Source: Cedecea neteri
GTDB lineage: Bacteria; Pseudomonadota; Gammaproteobacteria; Enterobacterales; Enterobacteriaceae
Assembly (NCBI RefSeq): GCF_000757825.1
Contig: NZ_CP009451.1
Span: 744,001-808,000, forward strand
Direction: 5' to 3'
DNA: 64,000 nucleotides
Part shown: positions 47,621-60,366 of the stretch, piece by piece
How positions within the stretch are numbered: position 1 is the first letter of the stretch
Layout of the letters: each line of letters starts with the position of its first letter
Notes under the pieces: model-generated
Seen by the model: the letters and a program-made list of their open reading frames with translations, nothing else
What the model was told of the DNA's origin: nothing
The model's database searches: none
Made by a program: the position numbers and the translations under genes

Positions 47621-48172
47621 TTATTTTGCCAAAGCCTGTTTAATCGCTTCCAGTACAACCGGATCTTCCGGGGTCATATCCGGAGAGAAACGCTGAATCA
47701 CTTTGCCATCACGGCCAATCAGGAATTTCTCGAAGTTCCACAGGATATCGTCAGGGTAAAGCGGGCCGCGCCCTTTGCTGCTCATACGCTCCAGAAAACC
47801 GCTGCCTTCCGGCGCCACGGCGGCTGGACGAGCGTCAATCAGCTTCTGATAAAACGGGTGACGATGCTCCCCATTGACGTCGATTTTGCTGAACAGCGGG
47901 AAAGTGACGCCGTAGGTGGTGCTGCAGAAAGTTTTAATCTCTTCACTGCTGCCCGGCTCCTGGCCCAGGAACTGGTTGCACGGGAAGCCCAGCACGCTGA
48001 AGCCCTGTGCCTCAAAGTCTTTCTGCAGGTTTTCGAGCTGTTCGTACTGCGGCGTAAGGCCGCATTTGGAAGCGACGTTAACAATCAGCAGGACTTTACC
48101 CTGCCAGTTTTCAAGCGTGGTGCTTTCCCCGTCAATGGTGGTGACTTCGGTATTCAGAACATTGCTTTGCAT
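47621..48172 (-). CDS. btuE: Glutathione/thioredoxin peroxidase BtuE
   Basis: 183 residues, glutathione peroxidase fold with peroxidatic Cys in [10 protein letters not shown], Gln/Trp partners in LGFPCNQF and LWNFEKF. E. coli BtuE is a non-selenium peroxidase not needed for B12 transport despite its place between btuC and btuD. Confidence 0.95.
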   Translation of the reverse strand: MQSNVLNTEVTTIDGESTTLENWQGKVLLIVNVASKCGLTPQYEQLENLQKDFEAQGFSVLGFPCNQFLGQEPGSSEEIKTFCSTTYGVTFPLFSKIDVNGEHRHPFYQKLIDARPAAVAPEGSGFLERMSSKGRGPLYPDDILWNFEKFLIGRDGKVIQRFSPDMTPEDPVVLEAIKQALAK

Positions 48173-48198
48173 ATCATCCCCTTCCTAAGTGAGCCGAA

Positions 48199-49179
48199 TT
48201 AACGTCCGGCTTTCAATAATAGCCAGATAAACACCGGCGCGCCGAGCGTAGCGGTCACTACGCCAATCGGCAGCTCGGCAGAGCTTAATGCGAGCCTCGC
48301 CACAACATCTGCCCCGGTTAATACTGCCGCCCCGGCCAGCGCACTGGCCGGCAGTAAAACGCGATGATCGGTTAACCCTGTGAGCCGCAGCATGTGCGGG
48401 ATAACCAGGCCAACAAATCCGATAGCGCCGGCAAGCGCCACGCTGACGCCTACCAGCCAGCCGGTGGCGACAACCAGAATGTTGCGCCAAAGCCAGACGG
48501 GCAGCCCCAGCTGACAAGCAGAGTTTTCGCCCAGCGCCATCAGGTTAAGCGGGGCATGCTGACGGCATAGCCAGACCACCACCGGCAACAGCGTCACCAT
48601 CAGCCAGCCCTGCCGCCAGTCCACGCCGCCAAACCCGCCCATCATCCAGTACATGAGCTGACGTAAATCCAGGCTTGAGCTGAAGTAGACCGCCCAGGTC
48701 ATCAGCGCGCTACAGATAATACCGAGCGCGACTCCTGCAAGTAATAGACGACTGGTGGAAAGATGACGACGGGAAAAACGTAACAGAATAAGAGTGATCG
48801 TTAAGGCCCCGAGGATGGCGCACAGCCCGAGCACCCAGCCTGGTAGCGAGCCCTGCCCGAGCAACAAGGCAATAACCAGCGCCACGCCCGCGCCGTTGGA
48901 GACGCCAAGCAGGCCGGGTTCAGCCAGAGGGTTTTCAAACAGGGATTGCATAATGGTGCCGGTAACCGCCAGCGCGGCTCCTACCAGCAGCACGGCAAGC
49001 GTACGCGGCAGTCGGATTTGCCAGATGAAGAGCCTTGCCTCATCGCTCCACCACGAGAGCGGCGAAAACCAGACGTCGCCCGCACACAGGCTTAACGCCA
49101 GCATAACCCCCGCCGAAAACGACAGCGCTATCAGCCAGCGGCGCTCAAACCGGCGTTGTCTGGTTACAAAACTCAGCAT
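48199..49179 (-). CDS. btuC: Vitamin B12 ABC transporter permease BtuC
   Basis: 326 residues, same as E. coli BtuC, ten membrane segments, with [19 protein letters not shown] and the coupling-helix region near GLPVW. Forms the inner-membrane cobalamin channel. First of btuC-btuE-btuD-nlpC on the minus strand. Confidence 0.95.
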   Translation of the reverse strand: MLSFVTRQRRFERRWLIALSFSAGVMLALSLCAGDVWFSPLSWWSDEARLFIWQIRLPRTLAVLLVGAALAVTGTIMQSLFENPLAEPGLLGVSNGAGVALVIALLLGQGSLPGWVLGLCAILGALTITLILLRFSRRHLSTSRLLLAGVALGIICSALMTWAVYFSSSLDLRQLMYWMMGGFGGVDWRQGWLMVTLLPVVVWLCRQHAPLNLMALGENSACQLGLPVWLWRNILVVATGWLVGVSVALAGAIGFVGLVIPHMLRLTGLTDHRVLLPASALAGAAVLTGADVVARLALSSAELPIGVVTATLGAPVFIWLLLKAGR

Positions 49180-49253
49180 TCCGTAAAGGCTCCACCTGAC
49201 ACATTTATGCGCCTGATTTTACGGGGAGTTTGCGGGTGAGAACAAGAAAAGAA

Positions 49254-49275
49254 AAAGGTCGCACAGGCGACCTTT
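49254..49275 (-). terminator. Terminator of the MarR-GNAT gene
   Basis: On the minus strand AAAGGTCGC / GCGACCTTT with a four-base loop and TTCTTTTC tail. Confidence 0.85.
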
Positions 49276-49281
49276 CCCCTG

Positions 49282-50244
49282 TTATCTGGCAATGAGGGTT
49301 TTTCGCGTGAACTGCTGCTCCAGCATTGAGCTTCCCCATTGCTCGCCCTGCCATTCCCGGGTTAACTCAAACCCCATCGATTCATAAAGATGGCGGGCAG
49401 CATTCAGCCCGCTAACGGTCCACAGCTGCACGGCAGAGAAACCATACTCATCGCAAAAGCGCATAGCCTCGCTCAGCAGCGTTCTCCCAATACCGCTGCC
49501 GCGGCAGTCGTCATCCAGAATAAACCAGCGTAGATGGGCTTCGTTGTGGCCGAGATCCTCTCCGTCAATGGATACGGAACCCACGATTTTCCCCCTGCGA
49601 CAGACAACCCAGAGGCGATTGCATGGCTGCTCAAGACGGCCGCTGAACTCCGCCAGCTCTGAAGCGACTTTACCTTCGAAGAAATGGCCAAAGTTATAGT
49701 GTTTCGAGTAGTAGTTGGCGTGCATTTCCGCTACCCGGCCGATAACGCCCGGTCGATAGCCCGTCAGGATTTCAAACGTCTTTTCTGCTGTCCGATCGCC
49801 TGAAAGCTCACCACGACAGGCTTTAAGTGCCTGGGCATAGTTAAGCAAGCCATCGGCCACAGACCTTTGCTGCCCGGAATTCAGATGCTCAAGCGCTTTC
49901 TCTACGCGCATTCTCCCGTACCGGTGAATCTCCCGGACGGTTTGTGTGCCCTGCTCCGTGAGCTGAAGCTGCCGGGCTCTGGCATCTTCATCAGAAATTG
50001 TTTCATACAGCTCCCCTGCCTGGCGCAGTTTGCCCAGCATGCGGCTAACGCTCGATTTTTCAAGCCCAAGGACCTGAACCAGATCGGCCGCCGTAACCGC
50101 CTTCCGGGTATCAATCTCCAGTAAAGCATGCACCGCCGAAGCGGAGTAATTCGTTGCGGCCAGGGTTGAATTCAGGAAACCAAGCTCGCGCACAACCTGC
50201 CGCGAAGAGGCTCGTATCGCTTCGATGATATTGTTGTCTGGCAT
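49282..50244 (-). CDS. MarR-type regulator fused to GNAT acetyltransferase
   Basis: 320 residues in two domains: N-terminal MarR winged helix (about 1-145; DLVQVLGLEKSSVSRMLGKLRQAGEL is the recognition region) and C-terminal GNAT N-acetyltransferase (about 155-315; acetyl-CoA loop DDDCRGSGIGRTLLSEAMRF). Such fusions are common but mostly uncharacterised. They may sense a small molecule through acetyl-transfer activity. A perfect palindrome upstream suggests autoregulation. Absent between btuC and ihfA in E. coli K-12. Confidence 0.9.
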   Translation of the reverse strand: MPDNNIIEAIRASSRQVVRELGFLNSTLAATNYSASAVHALLEIDTRKAVTAADLVQVLGLEKSSVSRMLGKLRQAGELYETISDEDARARQLQLTEQGTQTVREIHRYGRMRVEKALEHLNSGQQRSVADGLLNYAQALKACRGELSGDRTAEKTFEILTGYRPGVIGRVAEMHANYYSKHYNFGHFFEGKVASELAEFSGRLEQPCNRLWVVCRRGKIVGSVSIDGEDLGHNEAHLRWFILDDDCRGSGIGRTLLSEAMRFCDEYGFSAVQLWTVSGLNAARHLYESMGFELTREWQGEQWGSSMLEQQFTRKTLIAR

Positions 50245-50266
50245 GGGACGCTACCGTTGATGCATA

Positions 50267-50281
50267 GTTGTACAATACAAC
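50267..50281 (-). promoter_or_regulatory. Palindromic operator of the MarR-GNAT gene
   Basis: GTTGTA-CAA-TACAAC, a perfect 6-3-6 inverted repeat 22 bases before the start codon. Size and sequence are typical of MarR-family operators. Confidence 0.65.
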
Positions 50282-50335
50282 CATTTTGATAAAAGCTTTG
50301 TCAAGCGGCGAGTCCGGCGGGCGGAACAGAAAAAG

Positions 50336-50360
50336 AAAAAGGCCGCGTTAGCGGCCTTTT
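50336..50360 (-). terminator. Terminator of the pheST-ihfA operon
   Basis: GGCCGC / GCGGCC stem with a four-base loop, flanked by A and T runs so that it works on the minus strand (CCTTTTTCTTTTT). Confidence 0.9.
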
Positions 50361-50371
50361 GTTAACTCAGG

Positions 50372-50671
50372 TTACTCGTCTTTTGGCGACGCGCTTTCAA
50401 CCCGACTCTTTAGTTTCTGACCAGGTCGGAAGGTCACCACACGGCGTGCCGTGATGGGAATATCTTCACCGGTCTTCGGGTTGCGCCCGGGACGTTGGTT
50501 TTTATCGCGTAAGTCAAAATTACCAAAGCCCGAGAGTTTAACCTGCTCACCGTTTTCCAGAGCGCGACGGATCTCTTCGAAAAACAGCTCTACCAGCTCT
50601 TTGGCATCTCGTTTGCTAAGCCCAAGCTTATCAAACAGATATTCTGACATTTCAGCTTTTGTAAGCGCCAT
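50372..50671 (-). CDS. ihfA: Integration host factor subunit alpha
   Basis: 99-residue HU-family protein that bends DNA at specific sites as a heterodimer with IhfB. The beta-arm tip [14 protein letters not shown] with its intercalating proline is present. Start [18 protein letters not shown] matches E. coli, four bases after pheT. Confidence 0.98.
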   Translation of the reverse strand: MALTKAEMSEYLFDKLGLSKRDAKELVELFFEEIRRALENGEQVKLSGFGNFDLRDKNQRPGRNPKTGEDIPITARRVVTFRPGQKLKSRVESASPKDE

Positions 50672-50675
50672 ACGT

Positions 50676-53063
50676 TCAATCCCTCAATGATGCCTGGAAT
50701 CGCTCTTTTAATGCCTCTACACATTTTGCAACGGTAGCGGCCATCTCCTCTTCTTCGAGTGTACGGCCCGTATCCTGAAGGATAAGGCTTATGGCCAGGC
50801 TCTTATAGCCATCGGCTACGCCCTTGCCACGGTACACGTCAAATAAGTTTACGCCAACTACCTGATTTGCGCCAACTTTCTTACACTCGACCAAAATATC
50901 TGCTGCCGGGACGTTTTCAGCCACTACAACAGCGATATCTCGGCGGTTTGCCGGGAAGCGAGAAACCTCCTGAGCTTCAGGCACCACGCGGTCTGCGAGC
51001 TTGCTCCACAGCACCTCGAACACCACCGTGCGGCCGTTAAGATCCAGTTTACGCTCCAGCTCCGGGTGAACAACACCAATGAAACCAATGCATTCACCTG
51101 CTAAATAAATGGCAGCACTTTGGCCTGGATGCAAGGCCGGATTTGCTTGCGCTCTGAATTCGATGTCCGAAAGTTTGCCGGTCAGGGCCAGAACGGACTC
51201 CAGATCGCCTTTCAGATCATAGAAGTCAACGGTGTTACGCGCCAGATCCCAGTGCTCTTCGTAGCGGTTACCGCAGATAGCACCTGCCAGCATAAGATCC
51301 TGGCGGATGCCAAGGTCTGCCTGAGTATCAGGCACAAAGCGCAGGCCAGACTCGAAAATACGCACGCGGCTTTGCTGGCGGTTCTGGTTATAAACCACGG
51401 TTGTCAGCAGACCACTCCACAGCGACAGACGCATGGCGGACATGTCGGTAGAGATCGGATTAGGAAGAATCAGATTTTCTTCGCCCGGATGCAGAAGCTG
51501 CTGAATTTTCGGGTCGACGAAGCTGTAGGTGATAACTTCCTGGTAGCCTTTGTCCACCAGCATGGTTTTCACACGCTTGAGGGAGAGGTCGGCTTCGCGA
51601 TGGGTGCCCATCACCAGGCCGGCCTGCACCGGGCTGTTTGGAATGCTGTTGTAGCCGTAAACGCGAGCCACTTCTTCCACCAGGTCTTCTTCAATTTCCA
51701 TATCGAAACGCCAGCCTGGCGCAACCGCAGTCCATTGATCCTGGCCTTCGGTCACTTCACAGCCCAGACGGCGCAGAATGTCGCTAACCTGTGCATCTTC
51801 GATATGGTGACCAATCAGGCGATCCAGCTTGCTGCGGCGAAGGGTAATAGTGGCGCGCTTCGCCAGATTCGCTTCGCTGGTCACGTCGATAACCGGGCCA
51901 GGTTGGCCGCCGCAGATATCCACCAGCAGGCGAGTAGCACGTTCCATCGCTTTATACTGCAGCGCAGGATCGACGCCACGCTCGTAGCGATGAGAGGCGT
52001 CAGTATGCAGGCCGTGACGGCGCGCGCGACCGGTGATGGACAGCGGGCTAAAGAAAGCACACTCCAGCAGGACGTTCTGAGTTTCGTCGTTAACGCCTGA
52101 ATGTTCGCCGCCGAAGATGCCGCCCATTGCCAGCGCTTTGCCGTGATCGGCAATCACCAGGGTGTCGGCGTTCAGCTTAGCTTCGTTGCCGTCCAGCAGA
52201 ACCAGGGTTTCGCCCTCTTCCGCCATACGCACCACGATCCCACCTTCAATACGGTTCAGGTCGAAGGCGTGCATCGGCTGGCCAAGCTCCAGCAGCACGT
52301 AGTTGGTGACGTCAACAACCGCATCGATGGAGCGGATGCCGCAGCGACGCAGCTTCTCTTTCATCCACAGCGGCGTTGGCGCCTTAACGTTGATGCCTTT
52401 CACAACGCGGCCCAGGTAGCGCGGACATGCCTCTGGAGCGTCTACGCGAATGGGCAGCGTGTCATTGATAGTTGCGGCAACGGCGGTAATTTCTGGCTCA
52501 GCCAGCGGCAGCTTATTTACCACCGCAACGTCGCGAGCTACGCCGATAATACCCAGGCAGTCGGCACGGTTTGGCGTGACGCTGATTTCGATGGTGTTGT
52601 CGTCAAGCTTCAGGTATTCGCGGATATCGGTGCCGACTGGCGCATCCGCTGGCAGCTCGATGATACCGTTATGATCATCGGAAATACCCAGCTCGGAGAA
52701 GGAGCACAGCATCCCTTCGGACGGCTCACCGCGCAGCTTAGCGGCCTTGATTTTGAAATCGCCCGGCAGAACGGCACCGACGGTAGCCACGGCCACTTTC
52801 AGGCCCTGACGGCAGTTTGGCGCGCCACATACGATGTCCAGCAGACGATCGCCGCCGACGTTAACTTTTGTTACGCGCAGCTTGTCGGCGTTCGGGTGCT
52901 GGCCGCACTCGACGACTTCACCGACCACGACGCCGTGGAAAGCACCTGCCACGGCCTCAACGCCGTCAACTTCAAGCCCTGCCATAGTTATCTGGCTGGA
53001 AAGTTCGTCACTGCTGTTGGCTGGGTTTACCCATTCGCGTAACCAGAGTTCACTGAATTTCAT
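50676..53063 (-). CDS. pheT: Phenylalanine-tRNA ligase beta subunit
   Basis: 795 residues, same as E. coli. N-terminal tRNA-binding (EMAP-like) domain, B3/B4 editing domain, B5, catalytic-like core and C-terminal anticodon-binding (FDX-ACB) domain. Works as alpha2beta2 with PheS to charge tRNA-Phe. 14 bases after pheS. Confidence 0.98.
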   Translation of the reverse strand: MKFSELWLREWVNPANSSDELSSQITMAGLEVDGVEAVAGAFHGVVVGEVVECGQHPNADKLRVTKVNVGGDRLLDIVCGAPNCRQGLKVAVATVGAVLPGDFKIKAAKLRGEPSEGMLCSFSELGISDDHNGIIELPADAPVGTDIREYLKLDDNTIEISVTPNRADCLGIIGVARDVAVVNKLPLAEPEITAVAATINDTLPIRVDAPEACPRYLGRVVKGINVKAPTPLWMKEKLRRCGIRSIDAVVDVTNYVLLELGQPMHAFDLNRIEGGIVVRMAEEGETLVLLDGNEAKLNADTLVIADHGKALAMGGIFGGEHSGVNDETQNVLLECAFFSPLSITGRARRHGLHTDASHRYERGVDPALQYKAMERATRLLVDICGGQPGPVIDVTSEANLAKRATITLRRSKLDRLIGHHIEDAQVSDILRRLGCEVTEGQDQWTAVAPGWRFDMEIEEDLVEEVARVYGYNSIPNSPVQAGLVMGTHREADLSLKRVKTMLVDKGYQEVITYSFVDPKIQQLLHPGEENLILPNPISTDMSAMRLSLWSGLLTTVVYNQNRQQSRVRIFESGLRFVPDTQADLGIRQDLMLAGAICGNRYEEHWDLARNTVDFYDLKGDLESVLALTGKLSDIEFRAQANPALHPGQSAAIYLAGECIGFIGVVHPELERKLDLNGRTVVFEVLWSKLADRVVPEAQEVSRFPANRRDIAVVVAENVPAADILVECKKVGANQVVGVNLFDVYRGKGVADGYKSLAISLILQDTGRTLEEEEMAATVAKCVEALKERFQASLRD

Positions 53064-53077
53064 TGGATATCCCGCCT

Positions 53078-54175
<1,098 letters not shown>

Positions 54176-54196
54176 TTACGCGCAAAGCCCCCTGAG

Positions 54197-54241
54197 TCAG
54201 GCGCTAAAGTAAAAAAAGAAGCGGAAAATAGCAGCATTCAT
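54197..54241 (-). CDS. pheM: phe operon leader peptide PheM
   Basis: 14-residue leader MNAAIFRFFFYFSA with five phenylalanines, four of them in FRFFFYF, nearly identical to E. coli PheM. Ribosome stalling at Phe codons when charged tRNA-Phe is low lets the antiterminator form and pheST be transcribed. Confidence 0.95.
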   Translation of the reverse strand: MNAAIFRFFFYFSA

Positions 54242-54280
54242 GCTTGCAGTTACCTTGTTTTGACGAGTTTTGCATTGGCT

Positions 54281-54309
54281 ATTGAACGAGCTACGGCGTT
54301 AAAAGTCAA
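54281..54309 (-). promoter_or_regulatory. pheMST promoter
   Basis: Minus-strand TTGACT and TTCAAT with 17-base spacing, 40 bases before pheM. Confidence 0.75.
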
Positions 54310-54447
54310 TAAATTGATTCTGTTATGCCCCAATAATTCGATTTGTAGTAAGGCGACAAGCTCGATTATCCCCGGGAGCTTACTTAAGTAAGTGACTGGG
54401 GTCAGTGAGTGCAGTTAACGCAGCTACAGATGAAGTATGACGGGGAT

Positions 54448-54476
54448 AAATTAAAAGAGGGAGCAAGCTCCCTCTT
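54448..54476 (-). terminator. Terminator of the infC-rpmI-rplT operon
   Basis: Minus-strand AAGAGGGAGC / GCTCCCTCTT stem, two-base loop, followed by TTAATTT, just after rplT. In E. coli part of the transcription reads into pheMST. Confidence 0.8.
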
Positions 54477-54485
54477 ATAACTGGC

Positions 54486-54845
<360 letters not shown>

Positions 54846-54888
54846 GCTCTCCTGTTTCTATATTCTGAATTAATTAAAAAAAGTTTAC

Positions 54889-55107
<219 letters not shown>

Positions 55108-55138
55108 TTAATAAAACGAACCAGTAGGCGAACAAAAT

Positions 55139-55160
55139 CCGCGAGGCCGAAGCCCCGCGG
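55139..55160 (-). promoter_or_regulatory. Hairpin in the rpmI leader (L20 control region)
   Basis: Minus-strand stem CCGCGGGGC / GCCTCGCGG with TTCG loop in the 91-base infC-rpmI gap. In E. coli this region contributes to L20-mediated translational control. The exact L20 site is not resolved here. Confidence 0.5.
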
Positions 55161-55177
55161 CATGTTACTTGATGGCC

Positions 55178-55723
<546 letters not shown>

Positions 55724-57652
55724 TTATTCCTCCAGTTGATGAAGATTGCGGCTGCGAATCTCTTGCTGCAGCTTTTCAATCAATTCGTTGACGTCCATGC
55801 TCCCCAGGTCTTTGCCGCGGCGGGTACGAACGGCAACTTTGCCTGCTTCGACCTCTTTATCGCCACAAACCAGCATATAAGGGACACGACGTAACGTGTG
55901 TTCACGGATTTTAAAGCCTATCTTCTCATTTCTCAAGTCTGCTTTTACGCGAATGCCCGCATTTTGAAGTTTACGAGTCAATTCGTTAACGTATTCTGCC
56001 TGGCCGTCAGTGATATTCATCACCACCGCCTGTACCGGAGCAAGCCATGTTGGGAAGAACCCAGCAAACTCTTCGGTCAGAATACCGATAAAGCGTTCCA
56101 TTGAGCCTAAAATGGCGCGGTGAATCATTACCGGCACCAAACGCTCGTTATTTTCGCCAATATAGGAGGCGTTCAAGCGGGTTGGCAGGGAGAAGTCAAG
56201 CTGAACGGTACCACACTGCCACGCACGATCCAGGCAGTCATACAGCGTGAACTCAATTTTAGGGCCGTAGAATGCACCCTCACCCGGCTGATAGTCAAAC
56301 GGGATATTGTTTTCCTGCAGCGCAACGGCCAGATCCGCTTCCGCGCGATCCCACATTTCGTCGCTACCAATGCGCTTTTCCGGACGGGTAGACAGCTTCA
56401 CCACGATTTTTTCGAAACCGAAGGTGCTGTACATGTCGTACACCATACGAATGCAGCTATCGACTTCATCGCGAACCTGCTCTTCAGTACAGAAGACGTG
56501 AGCATCGTCCTGAGTAAATCCACGTACACGCATCAGGCCATGCAGCGCGCCCGACGGTTCGTTACGGTGGCAGCTACCGAATTCGGCCATGCGCAGCGGC
56601 AGGTCGCGGTAGGATTTCAGACCCTGGTTGAAGATCTGCACGTGACCCGGGCAGTTCATCGGCTTGATGCAGTATTCACGGTTCTCGGAAGAGGTGGTGA
56701 ACATCGCATCTTTGTAGTTGTCCCAGTGCCCGGTTTTTTCCCACAGCACGCGGTCCATCATGAACGGACCTTTCACTTCCTGATACTGGTACTCTTTCAG
56801 CTTGGAGCGCACGAACACTTCCAGCTCGCGGAAGATTGTCCAGCCGTCGTTGTGCCAGAACACCATACCCGGCGCTTCTTCCTGCATATGGTACAGGTCA
56901 AGCTGCTTGCCGATTTTACGGTGGTCACGCTTGGAAGCTTCTTCCAGGCGCTGCAGATAAGCATTCAACTGCTTTTTGTCTGCCCAGGCGGTGCCGTAGA
57001 TACGCTGCAGCATTTTGTTGCTGCTGTCACCGCGCCAGTAAGCACCGGAGGTTTTCTGCAGCTTGAAGTGATGGCAGAAACGCATATTCGGTACGTGTGG
57101 CCCGCGGCACATATCCACGTATTCTTCATGATGATACAAACCTGGTTTGTCATCATGGCTGATGTTTTCGTCAAGAATGGCGACTTTATAGCTTTCACCG
57201 CGGTTGACGAAAGTCTCACGCGCTTCCTGCCAGCTCACCTTCTTCTTGATAACGTCGTAATCTTTCTCAGCCAGCTCGTGCATACGCTTTTCGAGCAGCT
57301 CAAGATCTTCCTGCGTCAGGGTGTGGTCCAGGTCGACGTCGTAGTAGAAACCGTTGTCAATAACCGGGCCAATCGCCATTTTGGTGTGGGGCCACAGCTG
57401 CTTGATAGCATGACCCAGCAGGTGAGCACAGGAGTGGCGAAGAATTTCCAGACCCGCTTCGTCTTTGGCGGTGATTATCGCAAGCTTCGCATCGTTTTCG
57501 ATAATATCGGAAGCATCAACCAGTTCACCGTCTACGCGGCCAGCGATACACGCTTTGGCAAGACCTGGACCAATATCCAGCGCAACATCCATCGGGCTAA
57601 CGGGTTTGTCGTAATGGCGTTGGCTGCCATCAGGAAGAGTAATAACAGGCAT
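55724..57652 (-). CDS. thrS: Threonine-tRNA ligase
   Basis: 642 residues, same as E. coli. TGS domain, editing domain ([16 protein letters not shown] with zinc-type HxxxH), class II core with zinc ligand cysteine in MNCPGHV, and C-terminal anticodon-binding domain. Autoregulates its own translation. Confidence 0.98.
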   Translation of the reverse strand: MPVITLPDGSQRHYDKPVSPMDVALDIGPGLAKACIAGRVDGELVDASDIIENDAKLAIITAKDEAGLEILRHSCAHLLGHAIKQLWPHTKMAIGPVIDNGFYYDVDLDHTLTQEDLELLEKRMHELAEKDYDVIKKKVSWQEARETFVNRGESYKVAILDENISHDDKPGLYHHEEYVDMCRGPHVPNMRFCHHFKLQKTSGAYWRGDSSNKMLQRIYGTAWADKKQLNAYLQRLEEASKRDHRKIGKQLDLYHMQEEAPGMVFWHNDGWTIFRELEVFVRSKLKEYQYQEVKGPFMMDRVLWEKTGHWDNYKDAMFTTSSENREYCIKPMNCPGHVQIFNQGLKSYRDLPLRMAEFGSCHRNEPSGALHGLMRVRGFTQDDAHVFCTEEQVRDEVDSCIRMVYDMYSTFGFEKIVVKLSTRPEKRIGSDEMWDRAEADLAVALQENNIPFDYQPGEGAFYGPKIEFTLYDCLDRAWQCGTVQLDFSLPTRLNASYIGENNERLVPVMIHRAILGSMERFIGILTEEFAGFFPTWLAPVQAVVMNITDGQAEYVNELTRKLQNAGIRVKADLRNEKIGFKIREHTLRRVPYMLVCGDKEVEAGKVAVRTRRGKDLGSMDVNELIEKLQQEIRSRNLHQLEE

Positions 57653-57673
57653 GTTAAGTCCTTATCTGCAGTG

Positions 57674-57694
57674 GTGACCCGCACGAAAGATCAC
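57674..57694 (-). promoter_or_regulatory. thrS translational operator (tRNA-Thr mimic)
   Basis: Minus-strand GTGATCTTTCGTGCGGGTCAC folds into a hairpin whose loop holds CGT, mimicking the tRNA-Thr anticodon arm. It matches operator domain 2 of E. coli thrS closely, just upstream of the ribosome site. The rest of 57695-57909 carries the further upstream leader and no convincing gene. Confidence 0.85.
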
Positions 57695-57909
57695 ATACAG
57701 TAGAGAAATTGATTTTAGAACAAGTCGTTGCGTAACCATTTGACCAACAATCGCCGAATTGGTACGCAGTCGGATGCACAAATGAAAAATGGCATCGCTG
57801 CCATTCCACCTGTGGGCATGATGGTAACACTAACGAAAAGGGGAATACATCTCTTGTTGCCAGGTTTGCGCCTGATAAATAAGGCCATCCCTGCCCTTTT
57901 CAATAAGCG

Positions 57910-58164
57910 CTATGCCGCTTTGTCCTTCTCTTCCACCAGCACCAGCGGGCATTTCTTCACCCTACACGCCTGAGAGTAAGCCAGCTCGCACACAGCACAA
58001 AGGTCTCTTAATTCCGACTCATATTCGTATTCCATGAAATAGCGAAAAGTCCCGCCGCCGGATTCAGTACGCCAGAATCGCTGCGGCTCCAGAATTTCAT
58101 CAAGCTGCCTGAAGGTCAGGGCTGAAGGGTTATGAAACCCCACTCGTACGCGATAGGTAGTCAT
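57910..58164 (-). CDS. 84-residue cysteine-containing small protein (unknown)
   Basis: 84 codons, MTTYRVRVGFHNPSALTFRQL... with four cysteines in a CxxC-x8-C-x4-C pattern near residues 56-73 and an acidic-lysine C-terminus. Amino-acid composition and absence of a competing frame support coding. The ribosome site is weak (GAGAAT). No recognised family. It may be a small metal-binding or regulatory protein. It sits between thrS and ydiY, where E. coli carries the arpB pseudogene region. Confidence 0.6.
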   Translation of the reverse strand: MTTYRVRVGFHNPSALTFRQLDEILEPQRFWRTESGGGTFRYFMEYEYESELRDLCAVCELAYSQACRVKKCPLVLVEEKDKAA

Positions 58165-58254
58165 GCACGATTATTCTCAGGGCACGATGCATTTTACCAG
58201 GCGGTTTTGGTTCTCAAAAAGATAGGAAAAAACGAAGATCGGCAGCGCGAGGAA

Positions 58255-58280
58255 AAACAAAGCCGGACATCATCCGGCTT
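58255..58280 (-). terminator. Terminator of ydiY
   Basis: Minus-strand AGCCGGA / TCCGGCT stem followed by TTGTTTTT, eight bases after the ydiY stop. Confidence 0.85.
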
Positions 58281-58287
58281 CTTAGTC

Positions 58288-59046
58288 TTACATCTTATAC
58301 CCGAGCGTAATTTGCGTACGTCTGTCGGTATGGTTTGGTGCAGAAGACGGCGGATCGGAGTTCCAGGTCACGTTATAGCCCACTTTCAGGCCAAAGTGTT
58401 CACTGATAGCCACGTCCAGCGCCGTTTCGGAGTTGACCGTGGTGTCGTTACTGCCCAGCACGGACACGCCCTGAATAAACTTGGCGTTGTCGGTCAGCTG
58501 CCAGTTATAAGTCGCAGACGCATAGCCCAGCGCCTGAGTCTCATTCCCGCCATCGACAAATTCGTCATAACGCACACCAGGACCGAATTCCACACGCAGA
58601 CTGTGAACCGGGCCGTTCAGCAACTGACGACCATAACCCGCGGTGAAGACATCGCGCGCATGATAGCCGTTGTATCGGTCGGTCAACCAGCTTGCCTGAC
58701 CAAAGAGATAGTCATAGTCAGTCATGTTGTAACGACCACGCCCACCCGCTGAGTATTTCTCAGAAGAACGCACGTCGTTGGAAGAGGTGTTACTGGCGTT
58801 ACCCCAAATTGACCAGGCGGTAGCCGTGTTGTACCAGGTCATATTGGTGTTAGCAGTCAAGTTGGAACTTTTGGTATTGCCTGCCTGCGCAAGATAGCCT
58901 GCATTCAGATTACCTTCGAAGGGTTTCTTCGCGGTAGTCGGGTCATCCATGACAGTAAATACTGAGTCATCTGCCACTGCGAAGTGGCTAAAGAACGCTC
59001 CACCGGTGAGTAAAACCGCAACCGGCACTGTCTTTAAAAGCTTCAT
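58288..59046 (-). CDS. ydiY: Putative outer-membrane protein YdiY (DUF481)
   Basis: 252 residues; signal peptide ending FAVADD, then a beta-rich DUF481 domain ending RTQITLGYKM, typical of a small outer-membrane barrel. E. coli YdiY is acid-induced; function unknown. The 59047-59337 region upstream is the divergent promoter area with pfkB; it is A/T-rich and holds nothing else I can name. Confidence 0.9.
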   Translation of the reverse strand: MKLLKTVPVAVLLTGGAFFSHFAVADDSVFTVMDDPTTAKKPFEGNLNAGYLAQAGNTKSSNLTANTNMTWYNTATAWSIWGNASNTSSNDVRSSEKYSAGGRGRYNMTDYDYLFGQASWLTDRYNGYHARDVFTAGYGRQLLNGPVHSLRVEFGPGVRYDEFVDGGNETQALGYASATYNWQLTDNAKFIQGVSVLGSNDTTVNSETALDVAISEHFGLKVGYNVTWNSDPPSSAPNHTDRRTQITLGYKM

Positions 59047-59337
59047 TTATTAATCCGTACAACACAAAAAAGAAACCATCAAGGTTCCGGAATCTTTCCT
59101 CGGGATCAAATCTAAATCGCCCCGGAAAGGTTACAAATTATAAAAACTCCGCAATAACATAGCAATGGATTCTTGTTTCATTTTTTGTATAAGAACGCTC
59201 TTAAAACATCTTTATTTTCATAAGGATACGAAGATTGTGGTTTTAGGGTAATCATTTGATAAATCATGATTTTAATTAACATTTCAATCACCGCTTCGGT
59301 GCTACGCTTTAGGACAATAGCTAAAAAAGGAGGAGAC

Positions 59338-60267
59338 ATGACCGCTATCTTTACACTCACCCTAGCCCCTTCCCTCGACAGCGCCACCGTCACGGAGCAA
59401 ATTTATCCAGAAGGGAAACTGCGCTGCAGCTCGCCCGTATTTGAACCCGGTGGGGGCGGTATCAATGTCGCCCGCGCTATAGCCCATCTGGGAGGTCACG
59501 CCACGGCGATATTCCCGGTCGGCGGCGCAACAGGGCACCATTTACGCGCGCTGCTGATTGAAGAGCAGGTAACTGTCGATACCGCTGAGACAAAAGACTG
59601 GACCCGTCAGAACCTGCACGTCCACACGGAATCTACCGGCGAACAGTATCGGTTTGTGATGCCAGGCGCAGCGCTGTCGGATGAAGAATTCGGGCAACTC
59701 GAACAAAAAGCCCTTGCCATTCCCAAAGGCGATATCCTGGTCATCAGCGGAAGCTTGCCGCCGGGCGTTGCCGTTAAAAAGCTTTGCCAACTGGTCAAAG
59801 CCGCGCAGGAAAAAGGCATTCGCTGCATCGTGGACAGCTCGGGCGAAGCGCTGGCCGCCACGCTGAAATTAGGCAATATTGAGCTGGTGAAGCCCAATCA
59901 AAAAGAGCTCAGCGCATTAGTCCAGCGTGAGCTTACGCAGCCTGACGACGTTCGCGCCGCCGCTCAGCATCTTGTCGACAGTGGCCAGGCAAAACGCGTT
60001 GTTGTTTCGCTCGGGCCACAGGGGGCGCTGGCGGTGGATGCACACGAGTGCGTGCACGTCGTGCCCCCGCCGGTAAAAAGCCAAAGTACCGTTGGTGCCG
60101 GAGACAGCATGGTCGGCGCCATGACGCTGAAGCTGGCTGAACGCGCACCGCTGCTGGATATCGTCCGCTATGGCGTTGCCGCCGGCAGCGCGGCTACGCT
60201 TAATAAAGGCACCCGTCTCTGCTCGCTTGAAAATACGCAGAAGATCTATACATGGCTGCAAGGCTAA
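59338..60267 (+). CDS. pfkB: 6-Phosphofructokinase isozyme II
   Basis: 309 residues, same as E. coli. PfkB/ribokinase family: N-terminal GGGGINVARAIAHLGG and C-terminal STVGAGDSMVGAM with the catalytic Asp. Phosphorylates fructose 6-phosphate; minor isozyme. AAGGAGGAG before the ATG at 59338. Confidence 0.97.
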   Translation: MTAIFTLTLAPSLDSATVTEQIYPEGKLRCSSPVFEPGGGGINVARAIAHLGGHATAIFPVGGATGHHLRALLIEEQVTVDTAETKDWTRQNLHVHTESTGEQYRFVMPGAALSDEEFGQLEQKALAIPKGDILVISGSLPPGVAVKKLCQLVKAAQEKGIRCIVDSSGEALAATLKLGNIELVKPNQKELSALVQRELTQPDDVRAAAQHLVDSGQAKRVVVSLGPQGALAVDAHECVHVVPPPVKSQSTVGAGDSMVGAMTLKLAERAPLLDIVRYGVAAGSAATLNKGTRLCSLENTQKIYTWLQG

Positions 60268-60366
60268 CGTTTCGTTGCACAATAAACGGGCTGCCGCAGG
60301 GCGCAAACATCGCCATTCCGGCAGCATGGACTATGCTAAAACCTTCAGGATAACAAGGGGGTGACT

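Noticed and set aside
56120..57703. 527-codon open frame antisense to thrS
   Set aside because: Shadow of thrS; no start signal and no recognisable domain.
57715..57903. 62-codon frame upstream of thrS
   Set aside because: No ribosome site; it overlaps the thrS leader, which has a known regulatory role.
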